Source: Magnolia sinica (Eukaryota > Streptophyta > Magnoliopsida > Magnoliales > Magnoliaceae). From it: a stretch of DNA of 64,000 nt. Positions within the stretch are counted from its first letter, which is position 1; the number at the start of each line of letters is the position of its first letter. Made by a program: the position numbers and the translations under genes. Below the pieces are notes generated by a model. The model was not told where the DNA came from and did no database searches. It was given only the letters and a program-made list of their open reading frames with translations. Positions 45,582 to 58,858 of this stretch are shown here, in pieces. The stretch is taken from assembly GCF_029962835.1 (NCBI RefSeq), contig NC_080579.1:82539959-82603958 (forward strand), read 5' to 3'.

Positions 45582-48500
45582 TACCTCCAATAAAAGGGCG
45601 ATGGGATAAAAATAAGTTTACAGTCGAATTAGTAAATGCCTAAAAAAGAGTTTATTTAATTTTAGTTAACAGTAATTATATATTAAAGATCTTAATCTCT
45701 AATATATAATGAGTTTATATTATCAGTACTTATGTCTTAGAGATTAAGGTCTCTATAAGATAATTAATGTATACTAAAATGAGATGAAATCTTGTTTGGT
45801 CATCTACCAAATGGGGCTTAAGAGTCTTTGAGAGAGAAATACGCAAATGCATTGTAAGTTGTAGCACTTCTAGTTGCATTAAGACACTTAGACAATCAGC
45901 TATTATTCTAGTTCTTTCACTAGGTCATGTGCACATTCCATGGGCTAGCATGCAAACATCACATGGATATGACAAATATCAACCATTTCATTAATGGCCT
46001 TTAATATAGACAGTGAAGACCATTTATGCAAAAGTAGGTCGAATCAACAATTTAATCTATCTTAAATTGCTTATGATTCTAAAGAGTTGCTTTTGTTAGT
46101 AATCGTAACCATCCCATCCATAGATTGATAGTGTATGGTTGTTAAAAAAAAAGAAGGTAAAATCAATGATAGATTGGATCATCTGATCAGTACAATTGTT
46201 TTTTTCATGGTAGCTAAAAAATGTGTTTTATTAGACTTAAGCGGACACAATCATGTTGATTGATTGGACTATTCAAGTAAACATATGCAACTAAGAGCAC
46301 TATGACTTCTATTGCTCTGACCATCTTTCAAGAGAAATGAGTTATTATCATGTCTAAAAGATTAATTCAAGCACAAATAACTTTAATAGTAAAATCATTT
46401 CACAACTTTACCTCTTTTTGACTTTTGAATTTTGTTTCCAATTTTGCCTTTAAAAATATTACCAATTTTCAAGCCAAAATCATGCAAAAACAAGGTAGAA
46501 AACTTTTGACTTGTTTTGGTTTTCACCTCTAACTCTAAGAAGGTAGTGCCCAAACGTTCCACTGAATTCAAGAGTTCAACATTTATCTATAGTCAAAGAT
46601 ATCTAAGGTCTGTAGCTATCCAAGGGCAAACATCCCAATATTTTTTTCCCATTGAGCTAGTGCCTTAGACTTTAATGAATGATAGCATAGCTTCAGACAT
46701 TACTTTATCATTGAGTTGGAATACTTTCATTTAACTATTGGAGTTTATCTAATAATGTACCAGGGGCGTATTGCCGCCTATCTAGTATTTAAAGGCAACT
46801 GGTTCGTTAAAGAAAATAACGGTGAGTTGAAAACTCTAATTCCAGTCATTCTAGAGAATGACGGTAGCTTAGGTCTATGGACTAGGGGTAACTTTTCTAA
46901 GAAATGGTAGTGGGCTACACCATCCTTCTTTATGGTGCCACTTTCGGCATGGACTGTCTACTAAGGATAACCATGTCACACTCAGCTTACTACGGATAAC
47001 CAGCTTTGGTACAGATAAACTGTACAAGAAAATGAATTAACCACTTACAGTCAATTATATCAAGCCCCTTCAATTTGGTATTGGCTGTATGTATAGTCCT
47101 AAATATGTAGGGCCATTTTCGATTAGCTTCCTTAGATCTTCAAATACCTTAGTAGGCCCTCCCCTCGATCAGTCGGGTCCTTCGTTGCGTTCCTTAGAGG
47201 AACCTGTATTGAGGTTGCTTGACTATACCGGCCCATTGAAACTGATCTAACAATCAAGCAGGCACCCACTTTTTCTTTTTCTTTTTGTGCGGTTGTCCAT
47301 TGCTTTCATGGGGTGGCCCACCTAATAATTAAATCAGCCTAATTCTTCTAGTGCCCCATCTTTACTGGGCCATCTTGGACATCATGGAAGGTCCCACAAT
47401 CAAGTAGATCGAACGAAAATCTCATATATCTGTGCACGAGGCATTCTCTTTAGGCGCAATACTTAGCATTAAGTTTCTCATAATTGAAATCCTCTACTTC
47501 CATTGGATTTGATTTTGCATGGACCAATGTACTGTATACCCAATGTGCATGTGCACATGTGATGGACTTGTCCATCAATGAGTGTCACACCCCAAATTTG
47601 GAAATCAGATTCACAGGAATCCCGATCGCCGAATCCGGTGCCGACAGCCTCTGTAGTACCCTATTCTCGGCTTCCAGCGCCCATATGCCAGGTTCCAATC
47701 CTGGGATCCTACAAGGAGAATTTTCTAATGTACATTTATCTCGTAAGAAGCATAACTACAAGTTTACCCAAATCACAAAAAAAAAACATCATCATTACAT
47801 ATCCACTAATATAAACATTTGAATACAATGCTGAAAGGGAAATACATATATCAAAATAAAATTAAAGCTCTAAAAGACAGTTGTACGCTCCAAGCTCAAC
47901 ACTGTCACGACCAATGTCACCTGCACGCATCTATCGTGCATAAGTTTATAAAAAGATTAAAGGGTAGTGAAAATATGTGCGTAAGATCAGTGTCAAGCAC
48001 ACAAATACAACGTCATAATTATACAATGTCAGAAATACTAGTAAGATCATGAATCATACGATATCAGAGTAAGCGAAAATACTGACAAGTTCATGAGTCA
48101 AACAATATCAGAGTACGCAATACAGATCAGCTATGTAAATGAAGAGTCATAAAGAGCCAAATGTTAGATGCCGAAGATGCAATTTAATATACAATTCTTG
48201 ATGAGTTCACAAATACCGTTAGCCGTATCTAGACCATATAAATGCAGAAACACAGTAACTCAAAATGTCATATGCCGCAGATGTAATGCAATATGCAGTG
48301 CAAATGGAATGACCATGCTGGAGTGTGAAGTCGAGATGATAGTACGTAGTATCGCAGGCTATGGGGTTCATCACAAAGGACTTCTATCCAAACTAGTCTC
48401 ATACCTAATTTGGATAGTCAGACTCAATGTGATAAACTCCTGATCTCAGGTTAGTCGTACGCCCCAATCGAAATCCTGCCTATTGCGAAGGTACGTGTAA

Positions 48501-49256
48501 CAAATAGTTGCGCACCACCAGGCCGAGTGGATAGTGAATGAATGAATGAATGAGTAAAATACTGAGTATACAACTCCTTCTCAATAAGTCCACATATCAG
48601 TACTGTACATCTCTGGGATTATCATCGGGGTCTATTACACTTTACGTCAGCTTGCCGCCCCTCTCCGAGTGCATAACTGGGTAAGTGGAAGAGACCTCAC
48701 TATCCGCTTGCCAATATCTGGCGTAGCTTGTCGATAGCGGACTCATTCCTTCAGCTGGTCAAACTCAACCTAGATATTACCCCATCACTCAGGTGAGTAA
48801 GGTCACACCCCCTCCCAACCGACTATGACATAGTGAGAGATGTGACCTACTAGTATACAGCTCTCATGCACTCATATATATCCACTCGGTCTCAATGTTA
48901 GGGCGTCTTCTGGTACCAAGAGGGTTTAGAAATTTTCACCCAGGGCCATCTATGGCAGTCCGATGCTAGTAACAGATTTCTAGTGTCCCATCTGGCCATT
49001 CACGATATGCATGTGGAGGTCACAGCCTTGATGTCGCTAGGGCGTACAGTAATCACAACACACAATGCAAGATGCATAAGTCATACAATCCAGTCATGCA
49101 TCAATCCTGCGCATACCGTGCGCTCATGTGAGACAATCTCCGCCTATCAGGGAGTCTCATAACAACCTGCCCAATGATATATGTAATAGTCAACCACATC
49201 TCATAACAAACATGCAGATGATGCATATGGGCATGTATCATGATGTTATGCTGTCA

Positions 49257-50428
49257 CATACTCATAATCGGTATCGACAATCGACATTGATAATCGGCAT
49301 CGATAATCAGCGTATATAATCGGTCTCGACAATCGGCCTCAACAATTGGAATCGGCCTCAATAATCGGCCTTAACAATCAGAATTAGCCTCGGCAATCGG
49401 AATCGGCCTTGACAATCGGAATCGACCTCGATAATCGGAATCAGCCTCGATAATCGAATTCAGCCTTGACAATCGGAATTGGCCTCATCAATCGGAATCG
49501 GCCTCGACAATTGGAATCGGCCCTGATAATTAGAATTGGCCTCGACAATCAAAATCAGTCTCGATAGTTAGAATCGTCCTCGACAATCGGCCTCGATAAT
49601 CGAAATCGAAATCGAATCGGCCTCAACAATCGACCTCGACAATTGGAATCGGCCTCGATAATTGGTATCGACAATCGAAATTGACTTCGATAATTGGCCT
49701 CGATAATCGAAATCGGAATTGACCTCAACAATCGTCCTTGACAATCGGAATCGGCATCAACAATCGGAATCAGAATCGACCTTAACAATTGGAATCAACA
49801 ATCGAAATCGGCATCGATACTCAGAATCGGCCTTAATAATTGGAATTGGAATTGAAATCAGCCTCAACAATTGGCCTCGACAATCGGAATTGGTCTCGAT
49901 AGTTGGCCTTGACAATCGAAATCTGTATCGACAATCAGAATCAGCCTCAATAATCGACCTCGACAATCGGAATAGGAATCGGCCTCGACAATTGAAATCG
50001 GAATCAGACTTAACAATCGGCCTCGACAATCGGAATCGGCCTCGATCAATAATCGGTCTCGATAATCGGAATCAGCAATCGGTCACAATAATCGAAATCG
50101 ATCGATAATCGGCAATCGGCCACAACAATCGAAATCGATCGATAATCGGCCTCGATCGATAATCGACCTCGATAATCGGAATCGGTAAATGAGTCACGTC
50201 AATCAAAATCGGCAATCGGTCACGATAATTGACTTCGATCATTAATCAACAATCGGCCATGACAATCGAAATTGGCAAATCGACAATCGGCCTTGATCGC
50301 TAATCGGCAATCGGCCACGACAATTGGAATCAATCAATAATTGGAATAGGCAATCGGTCACGATAATCGAAATCGATCGATAATCGGCCTCGATAACGGT
50401 CTCGACAATTGGCATCGATGAGAATGGG
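49257..50428. repeat. ATCGG-rich minisatellite, 1.17 kb
   Basis: Degenerate units built from ATCGGCCTCGACA and ATCGGA (about 12-20 bases) recur some sixty times. The 18349 copy of the LTR has only one or two such units at the same place (about 19630-19660), between the same flanks. Several frames stay open simply because the repeat lacks stop codons in them; they are not genes. Confidence 0.93.
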
Positions 50429-50816
50429 CCTAGTGAGGCCTAAGGGAAGGTCACAATGTGGACATCTAACTATCATTGCCCATCAATATGGACATTTAAC
50501 TAACATTACTCCCAAGGAGTGGTCCACATAGAGTCAAACATATAATGGGCCCAAGGCCTCACACAATGAGCCTTACCAAATGGGCCAAAAATACATCACA
50601 ATGGGCCACGACATATGGTCCATAAATACATAACAGGTGGGCCTCAAATATCCAACAGGTGGGCCTCAAATAGCCAACAGGTGGGCCTCAAATATACATC
50701 ACAGGTGGGCCTTGCACATGCAGCAAGTGCGCCTATTCATCACAACTGGGCCTACCAGCGGTCTAGCCAAAGAACAGCCTGGATAACATACACATCACGG
50801 TGGGTCGCATCACTGG

Positions 50817-51215
50817 GCCGCACCAATGGGCCTTATATACAATAAGTGGGCTGCATCAATGGGTTGCACTAATGGACCTCATACACATCAAGTGGGCTAC
50901 ATCAATGAGTCACACTAATGGGCCTCATACACATCAAGTGGGCTGCATCAATGTGCCGCACTAATGGGCCTCATACACATCAAGTGGGTTGCATCAATGA
51001 GTTGTATTAGTGGGCCTCATACACATCAAATGGGCTGCATCAATGGGCCGCACTAATGGGCCTCATACACATCAAGTGGGTTGCATCAATGGGCCGCACT
51101 AATGGGCCTCATACACATCAAGTGGGCTGCATCAATGGGCCGCACTAATGGGCCTCATACACATCAAGTGGGCTGCATCAATGGGCCACACTAATGGGCC
51201 CCATAGATGGGCTAT
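50817..51215. repeat. 46 bp tandem array, about 8 copies
   Basis: The unit TGGGCCTCATACACATCAAG plus TGGGCTGCATCAATGGGCCG plus CACTAA is repeated with few changes. The central copies (about 51035-51180) are nearly identical. Confidence 0.92.
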
Positions 51216-53164
51216 AAATATATCAAGGTGGGCCTCTTGAATGGGCCACAAAATACATCAAAGTGGGCCCGAGAAATGGGCCACAAAATACATCAAGGTG
51301 GGCCTCACAGATGGGAGCTTGGATTACATCTAAAATCACTTCAATAGTTGCAGGTGCAACATGTGTATCACTGTACACATCATTCTATGGGGCACATGGC
51401 ACCCTAATGATGATCAGCACTGCTCAAACACTATCTAGATAAATCAGCACCATCCAAACATTGTCCATGTAAATCAGCACCATCCAAGCATTGTCTAGTG
51501 TCGTCCAGCATTGTCTGAACGGTGTGGATGAAGCAAATACATCACGATGGTGTCCACGCTGGCAAAACAAGTGGACGACTTAGGGATCACATGCAACAAA
51601 TGGGACCCAGAGAATTTACTGACATCAACTAACCAGCTATTCCGTTGGTGTGAAGTACACCAGCCAAGCTACTTCCCACTGTCCTTTCCCTGTACGGTGA
51701 GGGTACATACACATCCATCATGGCAAGCCCCACACCCCACACGTGCACACGTGCAGGGTGGGTCCCATCGTCCAAGCAATGGACGGTGAGGATTTAACAC
51801 ATACATCTAAGTAGGGGCACCACCGTCCCATCTGGACGGTGGGATGAAACAGATGCATCGTGGTGATCCAGCACCATCCCTTGCTAGACGGTGCCGATCC
51901 AATACATATAGCAAGGTGGGTCCCACGTAGGGCCCACCACATAATATATGATATATATATAAATAGGGGGTCACACTGTCCAAGAGACTGGATGGTGTGG
52001 AGTGAGGGATGTCAGCCAATCAGCGTCCTGTATTGGATGGTGCGGGCAATCCATTTCAAGGTGGGCTCCACCGTATGGACGGTGGATGGATGGATGGAAT
52101 GCATACATCTGGTGGGTCCACACATGTGGCCCACCAGATTGTATCAAGCTGATATTTATAGTTTCCCTTCATCCAGGTTGTCCACACGGCAGCAAGGTGC
52201 CCCGGACAACGTGAGTACAATGGATCCATCAAGTGGGTCCCACTATTTGGACATCTTATGGTCCCACTAGACAGCTTGGATCATCCATCAAGGTGGGCCA
52301 CACACCTCATCATCAACATAAAAGAATAAAAGAAAGAGAGAGAAGGAGAGAGAAAGAAGCATGGGTAGCGGAGGGACCCCGCCACTATGGGTCCCTCTCT
52401 AATCAATGCATACATCAAGATGGGTCCCACCACATATGGGCCCTATAATCATCAAAATCACACAAAAATCACCCACCTCAAGATCTCTTCTTACTTCTTC
52501 CATCAACGGGTTCTAAAGCTTTAAGGAATCAAGACTCAACGATTAAGATTGATTTTGGAGGGTGGAGATGGGAGGTAGGAAGGTGGGCCACACCTAGCTC
52601 TTTCTCATTGAGAGCTTGGATGTCCACCTCTTATGGTTGCTTGGGAGAATAAGTTTGAAATGGGAGAGAGAGAGGATGAGTGATGGGATGATAAGAGATG
52701 GGTGGAATGGGTGTTGTAAGGAAGGGAATGGAAATGTATGGGTTTAGTTGAATTTTGGGTAAAAGAGGGATGGGTGGGGGAGAGAGAGAGTTGACTTGTG
52801 AGGGGTGAGGTGGCATGGGGCATGGGTGGTGTACTTGACTTGTGAAATGATGTGTACTTGATTGATTGATGTGAAGGGTCATAAAGATTCTCCCAAAACT
52901 TACAACGCGCGGCGTTTCTTCGGAATGAACGCGGGCCCACATCTCCTAGCCCGGGTATCGAATTGATGCGCGAGTCACAGCGTTGGAACCGTGGCGACGG
53001 AGCGATCGCTAGGGTACAAGTTTCGAGTTGAGTCGACTCCGATATCTTAGGACTCGGCTTAGGATCGCGCACAAATGTCGGATACAGGTCGAGGGTCCCT
53101 GGAATTCGACCGGGAGGACCGCAAAAGCCTATGGAATGGTATAGTCTAGGATAAGGGCCTCACA

Positions 53165-53484
53165 ATTAACCACACCCTTAGATGGGTTAATCATCATTAG
53201 GTCACTACAATATGCTAGATATGGGACTTCTTGAACATTTTCCATTTTGACATGTGAGGTCCACCTAGTCACCAGATACATGATTTTTTGGGCGCACAAG
53301 ATATTTGCAATAGAGTCCACATGGTGGACAATGCAGATCCCCTATTCTACAAGTAAGATTTAGAACTCAGTAGCTCAATTCACACTTGGCTGACTCAACT
53401 CGATAAGATTTCACTTCCCACCAACTTTCTTTTTTAAGAGACTAAAAAGTACCTACAGTACCCAAAAGAAGCAACAATCACTAA
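53165..53484. other. Intergenic, no feature seen
   Basis: AT-rich sequence between the solo LTR and the MITE. I see no gene, repeat or recognisable motif. TAA at 53482-53484 is the left target duplication of the MITE. Confidence 0.6.
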
Positions 53485-54738
53485 GGGGGCATTTGGATTG
53501 TAAGTTGCTTGACATAAGCTACTGACGCAGGGATGAACTTGATGATGTCAATCACCGTCTTCCTCAAGGATAACTACTTCGAATCCATGGAGCTTCTCTA
53601 GACTCCTCACAGAGACTTCTCGAATCCATAAGGAAAATATAAGAAAATTAGAAATAAATTCTATAAAATTTATAATTTGATTGATCCATCAAATAAACTA
53701 GTTCACAACCCTTTAAATATGGATACTAAGCAATGAGAGAAATTTCAGAATCAAATTACAACTAAAACTCCTAGAATTTGTAACTTATTATAAATTGTAA
53801 ATTTTCTATTTATAGTAAGTTTCCTATGTGGCTTAACCACATTATTCTTATAATTTTTCTAAACACTTTTCATGTTGGACACAACTCCTGAAGCCCAATG
53901 GATGAAGAGTTATAATCAAACTAAAACATACTAAAAATAGTAAAAACTGAAATAAACATGGCAACATGGAATTCAACCGTTGACATGATGGAATCTCGCA
54001 ATTTTGGCATGGATAAAGTAGCTTGTCCTACCTCAAAATCATATATGGTACATCAAGTAACTCATTCCAGTTTGCGAGATATGTCTATTTTAAGGTTCTG
54101 ACGGTCTTGATGACTTTCGCCTCCAATTAGGTCTTCTCTGGTTCATCTTGGACATGAAAGTGTCCATGACCCGCTCTACATTAGTACTCATTCCATAAGT
54201 AGCTTATTTTAGTTTCTACTTATTAAGAATATAAATATGTTTGGCAAACACATAATTATCAACTTCTCCTCTCATTCATCTCTATTGATGCCTCTCTTTA
54301 GTAACTTATGAAAAATATAAAAGTTTAAAAAATTAATTAAAGTGATTACGTACTTTTAAGTAAAAAAAGTTACCATTAAGTAATCATAAACCAAACTTAC
54401 TTATCTGAAATAACTCACTTATCTACTGCTGTAGATACTACCAAATAAGTTACTTTTTCTACTTACAACAGTAGATAAGTGACTCATTTAGATAAGTTAG
54501 ATTTATGATTAGTTAAAGTAATTTTTTTTACTTACAAGTACATGATCACTTCAGCTAAGTTTTTTAGGTTTTCTATTTTTCATAAGTTGCTAAAGAGAGG
54601 CATTAAGAGAGACAGAGGAGAGACATTGATAAGTATGTTATTTATCAAATATACTTATTTGCTTAATAAGTATAAACTAAGATAAGTTACTTGAGGCATA
54701 AGTATTTTATGTTAAGCAGCTTATAATCCAAACACCCC
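53485..54738. mobile_element. Foldback MITE, PIF/Harbinger (Tourist-like), interrupted
   Basis: Left end GGGGGCATTTGGATTGTAAG and right end, reverse-complemented, GGGGTGTTTGGATTATAAG form a terminal inverted repeat that continues, with mismatches, for over 200 bases into the element (54190-54430 pairs with 54450-54720). The element is flanked by TAA on both sides (53482-53484, 54739-54741), the 3 bp TWA duplication typical of PIF/Harbinger. It encodes no protein. The left arm is split by an insertion of about 0.65 kb. Confidence 0.82.
53523..54180. mobile_element. Insertion of about 0.65 kb within the MITE
   Basis: The left arm breaks off after ACATAAGCTACT and resumes with TAGTACTCATTCCATAAGTA. 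Between them lies unrelated sequence starting TGACGCAGGGATG and ending CGCTCTACA, that is TG...CA. It could be a small solo LTR, but the 5 bp flanks (GCTAC/TTAGT) do not match. I do not recognise the family. Confidence 0.5.
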
Positions 54739-54741
54739 TAA

Positions 54742-55188
54742 AGGAAACAACAATGTAATGAGAAATGCTAGCATCCAATCAGTTGGACTGCGACTTTACA
54801 ATCATCCAGCCAACGCTTTTCATTATACGATGTTTGTGGAGTATGTTTTTTTTTTTTTGGGTTAGCATGTTAGTACACACCCCACAGTTTTTTTCTTCAT
54901 TCTATGATGTTTGTGGAGTTGTGCGACATCTAACATGTCTAAAAAGATTGGCCCCACAAGACCACCTAATGCAAAAATCAGCCTTATCCACCTTATTTGG
55001 TGCCCTACACCAATATTCCTTCATCATATATCAATGGGTATTCATTGTTTGGTATGGTGCAGTCCTTCTAATGAAAAGAATGAGTTGATTCCTGCACAAA
55101 GTGATATAGTTAGGCTAAGTTATTGGAGGGTTAGGTGTTGTGTGGGATGCCTTAAATTCTGCCAATCTATGAGTATGGAGAAGGCCAC
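54742..55188. other. Intergenic, no supported gene
   Basis: Two overlapping open frames (54765-55088 and 54911-55237) have no recognisable motif and run across a T tract. I see no other feature. Confidence 0.5.
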
Positions 55189-55725
55189 TGTTGGTTCGAC
55201 TGGTATCCCATCGCGGTCCAATCGAATTAGTGGGTGAATCTTAGTTTATATGTTGTGAAGATTTGCAAGTTTTCATTTTGACTGGTATATGTGAGTCGAT
55301 TTGTTTCCATTCGACCAAAGTTTCATTCGGTCTGACCGATGGGTTATGCAGATTAGCACAAATTAGACTATTTAAGTTTGTTTTCAATTAAAGTTTAATG
55401 AAAGACGAGTGTTTTCTCCTTAGGGGAAAAGGGTTATAGACACTTGTAAAGGCTTGGAAAGAGACTTTCTCAGAGGGTTAGGGTTTTCCTAAGTGCACAT
55501 CACAATGAGAGATCAAATTTCATTTGTAATCGAAGAAGGTGAGTAGTGTAAACTCAAGGCTTTTGATTATAGTTGATTTCTGTTGCTTTGTGCCGTGGTT
55601 TTTTTCCCACATCGGTTTTTTAACGTTACATGTCTTATGTGCTTGTGTAATTGCTTTATTAGTTATTGTTTATTCGATTGTTCTATCTTCGTTGAACGTA
55701 CTTTCATAATGTACATATATTAACA
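55189..55725 (+). mobile_element. Probable copia solo LTR
   Basis: It starts TGTTGGTTCGACTGG. It includes TTGTGCCGTGGTTTTTTCCC followed by GGTTTTTTAACGTTACATGT, a block I associate with the 3' part of plant copia LTRs, and ends TATTAACA. No target duplication is evident (GCCAC against GTAGT). No primer-binding site follows, so a solo LTR or fragment is more likely than a full element. Confidence 0.5.
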
Positions 55726-58440
55726 GTAGTACTAGATCCAAATTTCTAATACCAAGGGTTGATCTGAGTTTTGTTGTGGCTCAAAATTACATAGTAATAG
55801 TGTGAGATACGAGTCACTTAACTATAACAATAGGATTTTACACACACATGAGAGGTTAGAACTTATCCACTAATTTAACTTTAACTTATCATTCAACCCA
55901 TTGATGTAAGCATCTCTTTAAATTTTAAAAACTTTATCACAAAAATCTTCAAAATTTTATATTTTACCAAAGAAGCCTAGACCAAACGAAATTCCAGGAC
56001 AAATTGCTTTCATGAGAAGAAAGTACTAACATGCCCCCGTTTAGCATGTCTACTTTAGAAGACAATAAAGTCAAAATTTGTGGGGCCCAGCGGTACCTGT
56101 AGTCCAATTTGTCTAACATATACACAAGCCTAAGTGTTCATACCAACAAAAAATCTGGCTGATGAAATCACTACATGAGCTATAAATGAATTTGGATGGT
56201 TCTGAGTGGTGTTAGTTTTTATGGTTGGCCCATCTTATCTTTAGATTCGTCATATTTTTTGTACTCATGGTAATTATTATATGGTGCATCTACCAGAGGG
56301 TCATGGGCCCCACAATTCTCTTTGCACCACTTTTTGAAGAAGAATCTAAAACGACCCTGTTTAAGTAATTTTTCTTCTCAAAAAGCATGGCTTGGTAATT
56401 TCAGTTTATAGAGGTATTGTTTAGTAAAGTTTGTAACTCTTTTAAGGAATTTTGCAGGAAATTTTTTTAAACACAGACAAATCAGGACCCTATGGAATCC
56501 TTGCGTCATCTCAATTAAGATATTGAGCTGAGATAAGCTTTCAAGATCTTGAACCATGGTTTCTTTTGTGGTAATCCTAACAGATGGGTGCACCGAAAAG
56601 GACGGGTGTGGAGGGAAAAGTTGAGAAACAGTTCACATCTAATGCTCATTGGCCGATGGTTGGACTAGCCACCAGCTTAGCATTTCAGACGGTGGAAGCG
56701 GAATATGGTAATCTCTCCGAAGTAGATAGTGACGGTCTACTAATCATTTGGGACCGTCTATCAAGTTTTCTTTGGTATGGGCTACTAATGAGTGTGGACC
56801 GTCCATCTAGTTTTCTTTGGTATGGATGGCTTATGTTTCATACATGACAGGATGATGATCCCAGCAATCTGATTGGTGGCTTTCAAATTGACATCAGAAG
56901 CAAAAATGTTCAATGGTCAAACATTCAGCATGACAAAGTGAAAAGTAGGGGTTGGGATTGCTTAACCGGTATGATTTTTGGAAAAAAACAAGAAGTGCAG
57001 ATGAAAGGCTCATTTATCTCACAAACATGTGCAACAAGTTAAGCCGTGCTTGGGGCTTTCCTATCTGGTTAACATTCTCTAACATGGTGTGGTCTACCTA
57101 AGGATCATTGTCGATTGTTGAGTACAAGAGTGAGAATGAGGCAGCGTACAGATGACTGGGATGGATGTCATAAAAATCTCATATGTGACAAATATCTACT
57201 GTAATTTTGTAAATATTGCAGTATGAAATTTTGATCAAACCATAATATTTAAGAGATTTCCAAAATTGTAGTTCATTGTGATTTCTTCATTAAATTATTA
57301 TTTGAGAGTTAAAATAAATAACTTATCTCTATATTTTCTATAATTTTCATATACTTAATTTGAATTTGGATCTTCTACTTGATATAAGCAGAAATTTTCT
57401 ATTTTCTGCATTATGATTGGTCTACATTATCATTAACGCTGTCATCACTGCTGCATTAAATACAGTACGTGATAATGTGGCCCAATGACCTTATAACAAA
57501 CATTAAATTTTTGCCTGTGGCAGGTAGAGAATCCTGACTCATTTATATTTTACTTTTAGTGAGATTTCCCCACTAATATTGAGAGGAAAAAAAAATATAA
57601 ATATTTAAAAATATCCCTTACTAGGTCAATAGATTTTCAAGAATTGAGATTGGTAGCCATGCTATGGATTAGTTAATGTGTTTACTGGCTTAGTCATCTT
57701 TGAGCAATTGACCATTTTATCACTATCTCATAGCAAATGATTTTAGAGGTGTGGCTTACCATGGCATGAGTATATCATGCAATCCATCGAGCATCGTGGG
57801 ACCCCGTAAAAATCCCCCTGATCTAACCATAAGGTGGCCCACCACATTACTTTGTAGGTCTTTGAACCATTGTTAATTGTTTTTTAAATCATGTAGCCAC
57901 TTGATGATTCGATTAGCCTAGTATTTTTGGGTGTCTAATATTTATGGTAGAATGACCTTTTTGGACATGTAAAACACCTTTATCATATGATGGGCCCCAC
58001 ATGCAGCGAAATGACTACAATGAGAGCACAAGGCTTTTTTGAGAGGGCTAGAGCCCAACCCAAAGGCTTGATATGCCAACCGAAGCCTGACCATAAGAAG
58101 GCCATGTCCCAAAGCCTGATGGATAAGGGTGGCAACTCGTTGGGTCCGACGAGCCTGATCCAGCTTTGGACCGGCTTTTGAGGTATTAACTTGCCCGTGG
58201 ACCTAGCTTAGGCCATGATCAATTTTTGAGCCGGACAGTGGGCCACGTCATTTTAGCCGGGCTTGGCTGGCTAAAAGTTCACACATACATGTCTTATATC
58301 CTACGAATATACTGTTCTAATCCTGGATCAGGCAATCCATCAACCTTAAATATCCACCGTTGATTTTGTTTTTTAGGTGCCTTTTTCTTGTTGCATGTGG
58401 GCCACTTTGGATAGATTAGGATCATTCAATTGAGAAATAG
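55726..58440. other. Intergenic sequence upstream of the SYD-like gene
   Basis: AT-rich, no supported gene. A short direct repeat at about 56770-56830 (TTTTCTTTGGTATGG twice, 54 bases apart) and GTGGCCCA-type motifs are all I see up to 58080. From there a GGCC/GGCTTGG-rich block begins (58080-58560), resembling the low-complexity block at 44825. Confidence 0.55.
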
Positions 58441-58577
58441 TGATTTGATCAATTTTCCAGTGGGCCAGATTGGATCTGGTCGGGTCGAGTCCTGCTCAGG
58501 CCCTGCCAATTTTTTTCGGCTTGGGCTCGTTGTGCTGGGCCTACGCCACGGCAAGCCACACAAACCCTCCACCTAGG

Positions 58578-58583
58578 CACGTG
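58578..58583. promoter_or_regulatory. G-box in the SYD-like promoter
   Basis: CACGTG, in the context GGCACGTGTGCC, about 330 bases upstream of the TATA-like motif. It is a core site for plant bZIP and bHLH factors. Function here is inferred only from sequence. Confidence 0.45.
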
Positions 58584-58858
58584 TGCCGCGTTTGTGTTTG
58601 GCGCTTGAAGATGGCGCGTCTGCAACTAGCATTCTTATGCCGCCTCCACCACCAGCTGCCCAACCTAACGCACTCCCACGGTCAAATGCACGAGTTAAAA
58701 AAAAGGAGAAAAAGAAACAGGGGGTTTACCGTAAATTCCTCTAATTTCCAACGCCCACACGCTCCTTTCCTCCTCCAACGCACAAATGCTTTTGGTTTTT
58801 TCGTAAATTCGTATTTCCTTTCTCATCTCCTCAAGGCCAAACGCCAGTAAAGAGTCAA

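Larger units (their letters stand above)
43465..47582. other. Intergenic sequence with minor repeats
   Basis: No supported gene. Short open frames (for example near 43577, 44208 and 46716) lack known motifs and codon bias. The region holds GTGGCCCACC-type motifs (43680-44110), a GGGTTGGG-rich block (44825-45110), a TA microsatellite (45478-45575) and otherwise AT-rich sequence without visible structure. It lies outside the copia element. Confidence 0.7.
47583..53164 (-). mobile_element. Large solo LTR related to 18349-22508, with expanded arrays
   Basis: It starts TGTCACACCCC and ends GCCTCACA like the 18349 copy, and shares with it GGGATCCTACAAGGAGAATTT, the GGTACCA/GTTTAG-AATTTTCACCCAGGG block and the segment CCCGGGTATCG...TTGGAACCGTGGCGAC near the right end. 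There is no coding sequence. It is 5.6 kb instead of 4.2 kb, mainly because of the array at 49257-50428. Flanks are ATGAG on the left and ATTAA on the right, so no target duplication is visible. Minus orientation is inferred as for the partner. Confidence 0.82.

Noticed and set aside
49719-50108. Open frames within the ATCGG array (up to 129 codons)
   Set aside because: They are open on both strands because the repeat lacks stop codons in some frames, giving monotonous Arg/Asn/Ser/Ile peptides. There is no promoter or gene context.
49257-50428. CRISPR-like array of short repeats
   Set aside because: Units are head-to-tail with no unique spacers of constant length, the sequence is plant nuclear DNA, and the array lies inside an LTR.
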